The position numbers and the translations under genes are program-made. From Gammaproteobacteria bacterium RIFCSPHIGHO2_12_FULL_43_28 (GTDB lineage: Bacteria; Pseudomonadota; Gammaproteobacteria; DSM-16500), in contig MGYG01000042.1 in the NCBI GenBank assembly GCA_001801635.1, positions 1 through 33,329 of the forward strand: a stretch of DNA of 33,329 nucleotides, given 5' to 3'. Shown here one piece after another: positions 24,923 to 33,329 of this stretch. Each line of letters starts with the position of its first letter. The first letter of the stretch is position 1. A model generated the notes under the pieces. The model was not told where the DNA came from. It was given only the letters and a program-made list of their open reading frames with translations, and searched no databases.

Positions 24923-26596
24923 ATGTCATCCGCTCGCTCATCCGTGGAAAGTAAAAAATCCCGTGTTTACTTTGCCAGTCCACTCGATAACAGCACTTAC
25001 CCAAGTGATGAAAGCAAAGGGCAAGATAACGACATCCATATCACCTTTGAGGATATGCCAACTCACGATGATCCGTCCTTTTTGAATGACCCCAAGGAAG
25101 ATTTTGACCCAGAAGATGAATTACTCGCCAAAGCGGAAGACCTGGATCCAACGCTTAAACCAAGCACCGAACCTGAAAGCTGGTTCGCTTTTGGCTTACG
25201 CCAGCTTAAAAGCATACCTATGCTGGCGCTTGCATTAGTTGCTGCAGCACCCTCGGTGATAAACGCATTTGTTGCACCCACTGGGGCTGAGCCGAAAGAT
25301 ATCGTACAAGCCTCATGGTGGCGCTCCCTATCCCCTATGAAACTCACGCACTCACTAGCTAATGCCGCTTCATCACTTGGCATTAACACCATCATGAATC
25401 GCTTATTTTTCCCTTTATCGTTTCAAACCTTCTGGTTGAATATCAAAGGATTCCGGCTGCAACCCATGAGCAATATCACGTATATATTATTCGGGATTGG
25501 CGGCGCAATCGGTGCTTCGGCCGTCGCCTACGCTGCCTTTCATTTTTTTCCGGGCACGTTCCTGGGTGAACTATTAGCCGGTGGCGCCGCACTATTAAAT
25601 TTCGGTGTTTTAGTCGCTACCCGCTACGTTGGTACAGTGAGTTTTCTCAATCGCATTAAAAATTATTTTGACGAATCCATTACCATACAAAAAGAATTTG
25701 TTCATCAATTAGATCATCTTAATCCGTCTCATAAAGAAAAAGTTAACTTGCTGTATCTAGCGTCCACTGAAGAGGTACTGCGTAAATTAAATAAAGAAGC
25801 CGCTACCGAACCAAGCGATGTTAATGAGATTATTATCGAGCTTGCAAACGCACTAGAAGAATATGCAAAAAGTAACCCTGATTTACTCACGGATCCTGGC
25901 AAGTTTGAAACCTTCCTAAATGGCTTTTTAACGGCGTGCGATTTAAGCGCCGCTGCCATTATGCTCATCATACCTGGCTTGACGTTCATGCAAAAAGGGG
26001 TTGATGGTCTTGGTACCCTCAAAGGATTCATCTCAGGCGGTGACTTGAGCGATTGGAACCCCTGGCTGCAACGTGGATTAGGCAGTATTCCAGGACTCTC
26101 TTCTGGTTTTCTTTATTCCACCTCAGCCTATGATTTACGTTCTGTATTCGTTGACACTGCAAAGCATCTTTACTATCATCCTAAGCAAATTCCTGCCGCT
26201 CTACTTTTATTCGTAGGCAATGTCTTGGCAGCCAGCAGTCTTGAAAACATTGCAAAAGGCATCGTCAAACGACCAAACATCGCTTTTGTTTCTTCTGACA
26301 GCAGCCCAAATGCGCTAGTACAAGCTTTTATCTGGACAAACGCTGCCGGTGGTTTTGCAACCAATGGTAAATCCACCTTCGATAAAGCTTTCCTCACCCC
26401 TCCACCACTTGCTGACAAAATGAAAACATTTGATGGGATGTTGCAGCATGTTCGCAATCACGGCGCTCACCCGATTAGCGAAAACTGTGCAATCAATTTA
26501 AGATCACACTCTTTGTTTAATAAAAAGCCAACTACTAATACGGGTCAACTACCCTATGATTTGAGAAAATTACCCAGTTTTAGTGCTAACAATTAG
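24923..26596 (+). CDS. Polytopic membrane protein of unknown function (acidic N-terminal tail)
   Basis: Several hydrophobic segments (SIPMLALALVAAAPSVI; YILFGIGGAIGASAVAYAAF; AALLLFVGNVLAASS); no recognised domain. Confidence 0.85.
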   Translation: MSSARSSVESKKSRVYFASPLDNSTYPSDESKGQDNDIHITFEDMPTHDDPSFLNDPKEDFDPEDELLAKAEDLDPTLKPSTEPESWFAFGLRQLKSIPMLALALVAAAPSVINAFVAPTGAEPKDIVQASWWRSLSPMKLTHSLANAASSLGINTIMNRLFFPLSFQTFWLNIKGFRLQPMSNITYILFGIGGAIGASAVAYAAFHFFPGTFLGELLAGGAALLNFGVLVATRYVGTVSFLNRIKNYFDESITIQKEFVHQLDHLNPSHKEKVNLLYLASTEEVLRKLNKEAATEPSDVNEIIIELANALEEYAKSNPDLLTDPGKFETFLNGFLTACDLSAAAIMLIIPGLTFMQKGVDGLGTLKGFISGGDLSDWNPWLQRGLGSIPGLSSGFLYSTSAYDLRSVFVDTAKHLYYHPKQIPAALLLFVGNVLAASSLENIAKGIVKRPNIAFVSSDSSPNALVQAFIWTNAAGGFATNGKSTFDKAFLTPPPLADKMKTFDGMLQHVRNHGAHPISENCAINLRSHSLFNKKPTTNTGQLPYDLRKLPSFSANN

Positions 26597-26739
26597 GGCC
26601 TGTCTTGCGAATCCAATTATCAAAGAGACCCTAATTAGCAAACAAAAATACACCTCGAAAAATAAATGGAAGAATGCGTTTTTCTCCTCTTGCCATCTTT
26701 TTCAATATCCTTTATCTTGTATTCATGACACTAACAAAA

Positions 26740-26755
26740 CTACCATATATAGTGT
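26740..26755. promoter_or_regulatory. Candidate NrdR box upstream of nrdA
   Basis: ctaccatatatagtgt matches NrdR consensus acaCwAtATaTwGtgt at 13/16 positions (hand count). Confidence 0.5.
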
Positions 26756-26836
26756 TTTAAACGTATTGTGACCACAAGTCGCCGAGACAACTTGACACCC
26801 TTGAATTACTTGATTTTCGTTCGGAGAAAAGAGAAC

Positions 26837-29650
26837 ATGGACATCCAGACAACATCACAGATTACTCGCCCACCCCAATTTGATATCGCGCAAACAGCGC
26901 CGGGACACATCAAGGTTATTCGCCGTAATGGCACCGTAACCCCCTTCGACGCCAATAAAATCGCCGTTGCCATGACTAAGGCATTTTTGGCCGTCGAGGG
27001 AGATACGGCCATCAGTTCAAGTCGTATTTACGATAAAGTATCCGCCTTGAGTCAAAGAATAGCTGACATCTTTGCTCGCCGTTTACAAAGTGGCGGCACC
27101 ATCCACATCGAAGAAATCCAAGATCAGGTAGAACTCGCCCTCATGCGTGCTGGCGAATATAAAGTAGCAAAAGCCTACGTGCTCTATCGTGAAGAACGCC
27201 GTCGTGCGCGTGAACAAACACAAAAAGCCAGTGAAAAAGCGCAAACTACAGTACCAACGTTAAACGTCACACACGCTGATGGCAGCATCAAACCACTCGA
27301 TTTTGTAGCACTTAATGCGCAAGTTGAGCATGCTTGCAGCGGTTTAACCGATGTTTCCGCCAAACTTATTATTGAAGATACCAAGCGCAATTTATTTGAT
27401 CGCGTACCTGTCAGTGAAGTCAATAAAGCACTGGTCATGTCAGCGCGCATCTTAATTGAAAAAGAACCTAACTACAGTTATGTTGCAGCACGCCTACTAC
27501 TGAATGATTTGCGCAGCGAAGCTTATCAATTTTTAGCGTTACCACTTGATCACACCAACGCATACACTGATTACCTGCGTGCTTATCTTGATGCAGGGAT
27601 CAAGCACGAATTACTGGATCCAGCCTTAAAAACATTTGATCTTGCCAAGTTAAGCGCTGCCATCAAACCAGAACGTGATTTGCAATTTACGTACCTTGGT
27701 TTACAGACACTGTACGATCGCTATTTTATTCACTGGGAAAATACACGCTTTGAATTGCCGCAAGCATTTTTCATGCGTGTTGCGATGGGTCTTGCAATGA
27801 GAGAAAAAGAGAAAGAAAAGCGAGCCATTGAATTTTACAATCTGCTTTCTTCCTTTGATTTCATGAGTTCAACCCCAACCTTATTTAATTCAGGCACGTT
27901 GCGCCCACAATTATCCAGCTGTTATTTAACCACTGTTCCAGATGATTTAGACGGCATTTACGGCGCCATTAAAGATAATGCCTTATTATCCAAATATGCT
28001 GGCGGTTTAGGTAACGACTGGACCAATGTGCGCGCCCTAGGTGCACGCATTAAAGGCACAAATGGTAAATCACTCGGTGTTATTCCTTTCATGAATGTTA
28101 TGAATGCATCCACGGTTGCTGTCAATCAAGGCGGCAAACGAAAAGGTGCTGTTTGCGCGTATCTTGAAACCTGGCATAAAGATATTGAAGAATTTTTGGA
28201 ATTACGTAAAAACACAGGGGATGAGCGCAGAAGAACACACGATATGAATACAGCCAACTGGATTCCAGACTTATTCATGAAACGTGTTGAAGAAAATAAA
28301 GACTGGACACTCTTTTCACCCGATGAAACCCCTGATTTGCATGATTTATACGGTAAAGCATTTGAAACCGCTTATATTGCTTATGAAGCAAAAGCAGTGC
28401 GCGGTGAAATTAGAAATGTCAAGAAACTCCCAGCGCTCAGCCTGTGGCGAAAAATGCTTTCCATGTTATTTGAAACGGGCCACCCTTGGGTAACCTTCAA
28501 AGACGTTTGCAATTTGCGTTCCCCACAACAACATGTTGGCGTAGTACACAGTTCAAATCTTTGCACGGAAATTACGCTTAACACGTCAAACGATGAAATC
28601 GCGGTTTGTAACTTAGGCAGTGTTAACCTCATTGCACACATGACTGACGCTGCTTTAGATAAAGAGAAACTACGACGTACCGTACACACCGCATTACGTA
28701 TGCTCGATAATGTTATCGATATCAATTACTACTCTGTCCCGCAAGCGAAAAATTCTAACTTAAAACATCGTCCTGTTGGGATGGGCATGATGGGTTTCCA
28801 GGATGCGCTTTATAAATTGCGCACGCCTTACGCTTCAGACGCAGCCGTGAAATTTGCTGATGAAACCATGGAAATCATTAGCTATTACGCTATCGAGGCA
28901 TCGACACAGCTTGCTGAAGAACGCGGCACCTACAGTACATTCAATGGATCACTTTGGAGCAAAGGCATCCTGCCAATTGATTCCATTAAATTACTTGCAG
29001 AAAACCGCGGCGCTTATCTTGAAGCGGATCAATCCCAAACGCTTGATTGGTCAAGCTTACGTGAGCGCGTTAAAACCGTTGGTATGCGTAACTCAAACGT
29101 ACTAGCCATTGCGCCAACCGCCACCATTTCCAATATTTGCGGTGTTTCACAATCGATTGAACCGACTTATCAAAATTTATTTGTGAAGTCGAACCTCTCC
29201 GGTGAATTCACTGTTATCAATCCCTACCTTGTCGCTGATTTGAAAGCAGAAAAATTGTGGGATGAAGTCATGGTGAATGATCTTAAATATTATAATGGCA
29301 GCGTCGCAAAAATTAGCCGCATGCCGGAAATACTCAAACAACTCTATGCAACCGCATTTGAAGTTGATCCGATTTGGTTAGTGGACGCTGCTTCCCGCCG
29401 CCAAAAATGGATTGATCAAGCACAATCACTCAATCTTTACATGGCACAAGCTTCGGGTAAAAAACTAGATCAACTCTATCGTCATGCATGGAAGCGCGGC
29501 TTAAAAACCACGTATTACTTGCGTAGCTTAGGTGCAACCGATGCAGAAAAAGCAACCGTCGATAATCGCGCCTTAAATGCAGTGAAAATTGAACCAAGCG
29601 AACCTAAAGCATGCTTAATCACTGATCCAACCTGTGAAGCATGTCAATAA
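26837..29650 (+). CDS. nrdA: Class I ribonucleoside-diphosphate reductase alpha subunit with two N-terminal ATP-cone-like regions
   Basis: IKVIRRNGTVTPFDANKIAVAM ATP cone; second cone-like region LNVTHADGSIKPLDFVALN; SSCYLTT; NLCTEI; C-terminal CEACQ. Start chosen at ATG 26837 within the 26768 ORF. Confidence 0.95.
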   Translation: MDIQTTSQITRPPQFDIAQTAPGHIKVIRRNGTVTPFDANKIAVAMTKAFLAVEGDTAISSSRIYDKVSALSQRIADIFARRLQSGGTIHIEEIQDQVELALMRAGEYKVAKAYVLYREERRRAREQTQKASEKAQTTVPTLNVTHADGSIKPLDFVALNAQVEHACSGLTDVSAKLIIEDTKRNLFDRVPVSEVNKALVMSARILIEKEPNYSYVAARLLLNDLRSEAYQFLALPLDHTNAYTDYLRAYLDAGIKHELLDPALKTFDLAKLSAAIKPERDLQFTYLGLQTLYDRYFIHWENTRFELPQAFFMRVAMGLAMREKEKEKRAIEFYNLLSSFDFMSSTPTLFNSGTLRPQLSSCYLTTVPDDLDGIYGAIKDNALLSKYAGGLGNDWTNVRALGARIKGTNGKSLGVIPFMNVMNASTVAVNQGGKRKGAVCAYLETWHKDIEEFLELRKNTGDERRRTHDMNTANWIPDLFMKRVEENKDWTLFSPDETPDLHDLYGKAFETAYIAYEAKAVRGEIRNVKKLPALSLWRKMLSMLFETGHPWVTFKDVCNLRSPQQHVGVVHSSNLCTEITLNTSNDEIAVCNLGSVNLIAHMTDAALDKEKLRRTVHTALRMLDNVIDINYYSVPQAKNSNLKHRPVGMGMMGFQDALYKLRTPYASDAAVKFADETMEIISYYAIEASTQLAEERGTYSTFNGSLWSKGILPIDSIKLLAENRGAYLEADQSQTLDWSSLRERVKTVGMRNSNVLAIAPTATISNICGVSQSIEPTYQNLFVKSNLSGEFTVINPYLVADLKAEKLWDEVMVNDLKYYNGSVAKISRMPEILKQLYATAFEVDPIWLVDAASRRQKWIDQAQSLNLYMAQASGKKLDQLYRHAWKRGLKTTYYLRSLGATDAEKATVDNRALNAVKIEPSEPKACLITDPTCEACQ

Positions 29651-29677
29651 CGATTAACCGACTCATCACTGAGTGGC

Positions 29678-29758
29678 GTCATTGCGAGCGCAGCGAAGCA
29701 ATCCACGGACATATTTCATTGGATTGCTTCACCGGTGTTAACTGCCTTTTCGCTATGA
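29678..29758. repeat. Intergenic repeat: gtcattgcgagcg...gaagcaatcca...tggattgcttc...cgctatgac
   Basis: Inverted repeat gaagcaatcca (29695-29705) / tggattgcttc (29720-29730) between nrdA and nrdB. Confidence 0.75.
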
Positions 29759-29783
29759 CACTATTATTAAGGGAGAATAACAC

Positions 29784-30863
29784 ATGTCTACACCAGCAGA
29801 ACAATTAGGTGGTGCCACTGGACTTGAATTTGAAATGGGTGCAGCCCGTATTCAAGTCGACGATAAAAAAATGATTAACTGTAAAGCTGATCTTAATCAG
29901 CTTGTTCCCTTCAAATATCAATGGGCATGGAAAAAATATTTAGATGCCTGCGCCAATCACTGGATGCCAAATGAAATTAATATGTCAGCAGATGTCGCCC
30001 TGTGGCGAGATGCGACAGGCTTGACTGAAGATGAACGCACCATCATCAAGCGTAATCTCGGCTTTTTCTCAACCGCCGATTCATTGGTTGCAAATAACTT
30101 GGTGCTCGCTGTTTATCGTCACATCACGAATCCTGAATGTCGTCAATATTTATTGCGGCAAGCCTTTGAAGAAGCGCTGCATACACATGCTTATCAATAC
30201 GTGATTGAAAGTTTAGGAATGGACGAAGCTGAAGTCTTTAATATGTATCGTGAAATTCCTGCCGTTGCCAAAAAAGCAGCGTGGTCACTTAAATACACGC
30301 AAAGCTTGGGTGATCCAACCTTTAAAACCGGCACGATTGAAAATGATCAGCGTTTACTACGCGATTTGATCGCCTTTTACGTGGTATTTGAAGGGATTTT
30401 CTTTTACGTTGGCTTTACTCAAATACTTTCCATGGGTCGACGTAATAAAATGACTGGCACAGCTGAGCAATTCCAATATATTTTGCGTGATGAATCCATG
30501 CATTTAAATTTTGGCATTGATGTCATTAATCAAATCAAGGTTGAAAATCCACATCTTTGGACAGATGCTTTCAAACAAGAAGCCATCAGTATGATCAGGG
30601 AAGGCGTCGAACTGGAATATACGTATGCTGTAGATACCATGCCACGCGGCATTTTGGGATTGAATGCTGAAATGTTTAGAGATTATTTGCAATTCATTGC
30701 TAATAGACGCTGCGCGCAAATTGGTTTGGATCAACAATATCCGGGTGCTGCTAATCCATTCCCATGGATGAGTGAATTGATTGATCTTAAAAAAGAGAAA
30801 AACTTTTTTGAAACCAGAGTCACTGAATATCAAACAGGTGGCGCGTTAAACTGGGATGATTGA
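29784..30863 (+). CDS. nrdB: Class I ribonucleoside-diphosphate reductase beta subunit
   Basis: [43 protein letters not shown]-terminal NWDD; preceded by aagggagaata. Confidence 0.97.
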   Translation: MSTPAEQLGGATGLEFEMGAARIQVDDKKMINCKADLNQLVPFKYQWAWKKYLDACANHWMPNEINMSADVALWRDATGLTEDERTIIKRNLGFFSTADSLVANNLVLAVYRHITNPECRQYLLRQAFEEALHTHAYQYVIESLGMDEAEVFNMYREIPAVAKKAAWSLKYTQSLGDPTFKTGTIENDQRLLRDLIAFYVVFEGIFFYVGFTQILSMGRRNKMTGTAEQFQYILRDESMHLNFGIDVINQIKVENPHLWTDAFKQEAISMIREGVELEYTYAVDTMPRGILGLNAEMFRDYLQFIANRRCAQIGLDQQYPGAANPFPWMSELIDLKKEKNFFETRVTEYQTGGALNWDD

Positions 30864-32122
30864 GCGACATCACCCAAATCCTCATACGATTTAGATTTTG
30901 CAAATAGCGTGTGTTGTGACGTTATTTGCGATGACTGATGGCTACTGGACTGTTTATCTAAACGGTTGCGATCACTCCTTTCTGGCCACGTGATTATTTC
31001 CGAATAAGGATGCGCATCTTGATTCGTTTCGTTAATCGTTCCGTAATGCGCAACATCCTCTCTAAGCAAAGGAAGCATGTCTTCTGTTTGCATGAGATGG
31101 ATATCCTGCAATGTATCAAGATGACCCGAATAAACCGTACAAAGTGCATAAGTAATGCCCGCACTAACTGCGGCCGGAACGGCAAGACCCAAAGAAGAGC
31201 CATAGGGTTTAAACCCATCTGCATTCGTAAACTCAATCATACTAATCAGCATGAATATAGCTGCATTCGATGCATCAAGCGTGCCTGCAAAAACAGCCGC
31301 ATAACATACTGCATGTGAAAGTTGTGAATGATGGTAAACAGGGTGTTTCTTGGTAAAATAATCATACACTGTCGGTATAGTGTTGATACTGGTAGTAACA
31401 AGCCCTGACACACCCGCAAACGTTAATAATATATCTTTGCCAGCAGTCCCAATTTTATAGGCATATGGGATTTTTATTAATGCAGAACTCACCCAGAATG
31501 TCGTTAATGCGGGAATCGCCAAGGTATTTAACAGTGAGACACTTAAGCTTTTTGCCAGCGCTACTTTATCAATTTCATAATCGCCAGTTTCAACGGCATG
31601 CACGATTTTTCTGACAGTATGCTTGAAATTGAAATGATTAATATTTCTATAACTGCGATACGCTGAAAACAACACAGTCAACGCCGCCATGTGAATGGTG
31701 ATTTTTTCCCAATCCTTATCATGTACATTTTCATCCGCCAATTCAGCAATTAAGTCACTCAAGGTAAGCGCACCGAAATAGGCAAGTAACAGATAAAACG
31801 CACCGTTAACCGTGCTGCTCGCAAGCAAGCTTTGATAAACTATGTTTCCCATGCGGGTTTCAGGACGGGGTTGCTCTGGTTGCGGCTCACGATTAGGCCC
31901 CATCATGCGACAAATAGTGGGCATTTTAATCACTGTTTGCACACCTAAATCACCCAACATGCCAAGCACGGCAAACGTGGTTGATGCAGGGTGATTTTGA
32001 CTTCCAAAGAAATACTTACCAGCGTGCTTCTGGCCAAAGTAGGTTTGACCGATTGAATAAAACATTCGACCTGCTGATACGACTACCGAAGAGGTAAAAT
32101 CCCATGCCTTTGTGAACCACAT
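30830..32122 (-). CDS. Polytopic membrane protein of unknown function (hydrophilic Ser/Gln-rich C-terminal tail)
   Basis: Multiple TM segments; resembles the 24923..26596 protein in its last third; 3' end overlaps nrdB by 34 bp. Confidence 0.85.
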   Translation of the reverse strand: MWFTKAWDFTSSVVVSAGRMFYSIGQTYFGQKHAGKYFFGSQNHPASTTFAVLGMLGDLGVQTVIKMPTICRMMGPNREPQPEQPRPETRMGNIVYQSLLASSTVNGAFYLLLAYFGALTLSDLIAELADENVHDKDWEKITIHMAALTVLFSAYRSYRNINHFNFKHTVRKIVHAVETGDYEIDKVALAKSLSVSLLNTLAIPALTTFWVSSALIKIPYAYKIGTAGKDILLTFAGVSGLVTTSINTIPTVYDYFTKKHPVYHHSQLSHAVCYAAVFAGTLDASNAAIFMLISMIEFTNADGFKPYGSSLGLAVPAAVSAGITYALCTVYSGHLDTLQDIHLMQTEDMLPLLREDVAHYGTINETNQDAHPYSEIITWPERSDRNRLDKQSSSHQSSQITSQHTLFAKSKSYEDLGDVAQSSQFNAPPV

Positions 32123-32217
32123 ACGCTGCTCGTCTTTAGTTTTTTTAAAAGATGGCTTATGATATTCGCACTTTACTAGAGCTTAAAAATCATTACAACC
32201 GTATCGAGAAATCTATC

Positions 32218-33066
32218 ATGACAACCTATATTTTCCCTGGTCAAGGCTCACAAATACGCGGCATGGGCGATGATTTATTCCCACTTTTTCCTGAGCACAT
32301 TCAAAAAGCAAATGAGATTCTTGGCTATTCTATTGAAAAATTATGCCTTGATGATCAAAGCGATGATTTAAATCGAACAGAATTTACTCAGCCAGCACTC
32401 TACGTTGTTAACTCCTTGGCCTATCTAAAAAAGATGCGAGAAACAGATGTCACGCCTAAGTTTGTGGCTGGTCACAGCTTGGGCGAATACAGCGCGCTTT
32501 TTGCCGCCAATGTCTTTAACTTTGAAACAGGATTAAAGCTTGTTAAAAAACGCGGCGAATTAATGAGTCAAGCGAGCGGCGGCGCTATGGCAGCGGTGAT
32601 TGGTTTAGACGGTGATGCTATTCAAACTGTCATTACACAAAATCAACTGAGTACGATTAGCGTCGCGAATTACAACTCACATACGCAAATCGTGGTAACG
32701 GGTTTCAAAGAAGATATTAAAAATGCAAAACCGTTATTTGAAGCAGCCGGTGCAAAACGCTATGTCCCGCTCAATGTCAGTGGCGCGTTTCATTCACCAT
32801 ACATGCAGACTGCACAGAATACGTTTACCGACTATTTGCAACAATTTACATTTTTGACACCTAACATCACCGTCATTGCGAATGTTAATGCGAAACCTTA
32901 TCCGGAAAATCACGTGTCAGCTTTGCTTGCCCAGCAAATCACACATCCTGTCAAATGGACACAAAGTATTGAATATCTGCTCGCGCAAGGCGAAACAACT
33001 TTTGAAGAAATTGGCCCAGGTAAGGTGTTGACTGGTTTAATTAGACGGATCCAGCAGGGGCAGTGA
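32218..33066 (+). CDS. fabD: Malonyl-CoA:ACP transacylase, trans-AT/FabD family
   Basis: TYIFPGQGSQIRGMG, AGHSLGEYSAL (GHSxG), malonyl-type SGAFHSPYM, TQPALYVVNSLAYLKK, PVKWTQSIEYLL. Start chosen at ATG 32218 within the 32152 ORF. Confidence 0.92.
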   Translation: MTTYIFPGQGSQIRGMGDDLFPLFPEHIQKANEILGYSIEKLCLDDQSDDLNRTEFTQPALYVVNSLAYLKKMRETDVTPKFVAGHSLGEYSALFAANVFNFETGLKLVKKRGELMSQASGGAMAAVIGLDGDAIQTVITQNQLSTISVANYNSHTQIVVTGFKEDIKNAKPLFEAAGAKRYVPLNVSGAFHSPYMQTAQNTFTDYLQQFTFLTPNITVIANVNAKPYPENHVSALLAQQITHPVKWTQSIEYLLAQGETTFEEIGPGKVLTGLIRRIQQGQ

Positions 33067-33130
33067 CTGGCATCACTCACCTCGTTTACTAATTCTCATT
33101 CAATTAATGCATTACCCGGATTTTTTTAAT

Positions 33131-33329
33131 GTCATGCCAGTAGAATGTACTGTCATACCAGCGCGCTTTTAGAATATCATGTCATGCCAGCGCGTTTTTA
33201 GAATATCATGTCATGCCAGCGCGCTTTTAGAATATCATGTCATGCCAGCGCGCTTTTAGAATATCATGTCATGCCAGCGTGTTTATAGAATATCATGTCA
33301 TGCCAGCGCGTTTTTAGCTGGCATCCAGG
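33131..33329. repeat. 29-bp tandem repeat array (five full units plus degenerate/partial ends), continuing past the window edge
   Basis: Units gtcatgccagcgcg(c/t)ttttagaatatcat start at 33152, 33181, 33210, 33239, 33268; last unit at 33297 switches to ...tttttagctggcatccagg, the arm sequence of the 4347-4436 palindrome. Confidence 0.95.

Noticed and set aside
26591-26636. aattaggg/ccctaatt inverted repeat after the 24923-26596 gene as a terminator
   Set aside because: 8-bp AT-rich stem with a 30-nt loop and no T-tract; too weak to call
28381-28725. 114-aa minus-strand ORF within nrdA
   Set aside because: Antisense to conserved catalytic region of NrdA; no independent support
33131-33329. 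CRISPR-like array of 29-bp repeats
   Set aside because: Units are directly contiguous with no variable spacers and share sequence with a dispersed palindromic element; no cas genes in the window

Overview
33.3 kb of a gammaproteobacterial chromosome. Gene content and repeat style suggest a Legionellales/Coxiella-like lineage (inference). The core is a long minus-strand housekeeping block: ligA, smc, then comEC-lolD-lolC-tatD-holB-tmk-mltG-fabF-acpP-fabG-fabH-plsX-rpmF-yceD. A plus-strand histidine kinase/response regulator pair lies between smc and comEC. To the right are a polytopic membrane protein, nrdA, nrdB, a second polytopic membrane protein that looks like a divergent paralogue of the first, and a malonyltransferase resembling stand-alone trans-AT enzymes. 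At the left edge is a 1347-aa NRPS-like, Lys2-like reductase (partial C - A - PCP - thioester reductase). A PilZ-like domain with a DISKNG motif appears to be spliced into its adenylation domain between core motifs A8 and A9. This possible c-di-GMP-linked NRPS/aminoacyl reductase is the most unusual thing in the window. Other signals: several conserved-operon genes missing from their expected slots (fabD, pilZ, pabC, zipA), an intergenic palindromic repeat family whose arm is amplified as a 29-bp tandem array at the right edge, a candidate NrdR box upstream of nrdA, and a Chlamydia-like NrdB backbone that keeps Tyr and Asp at the key sites.
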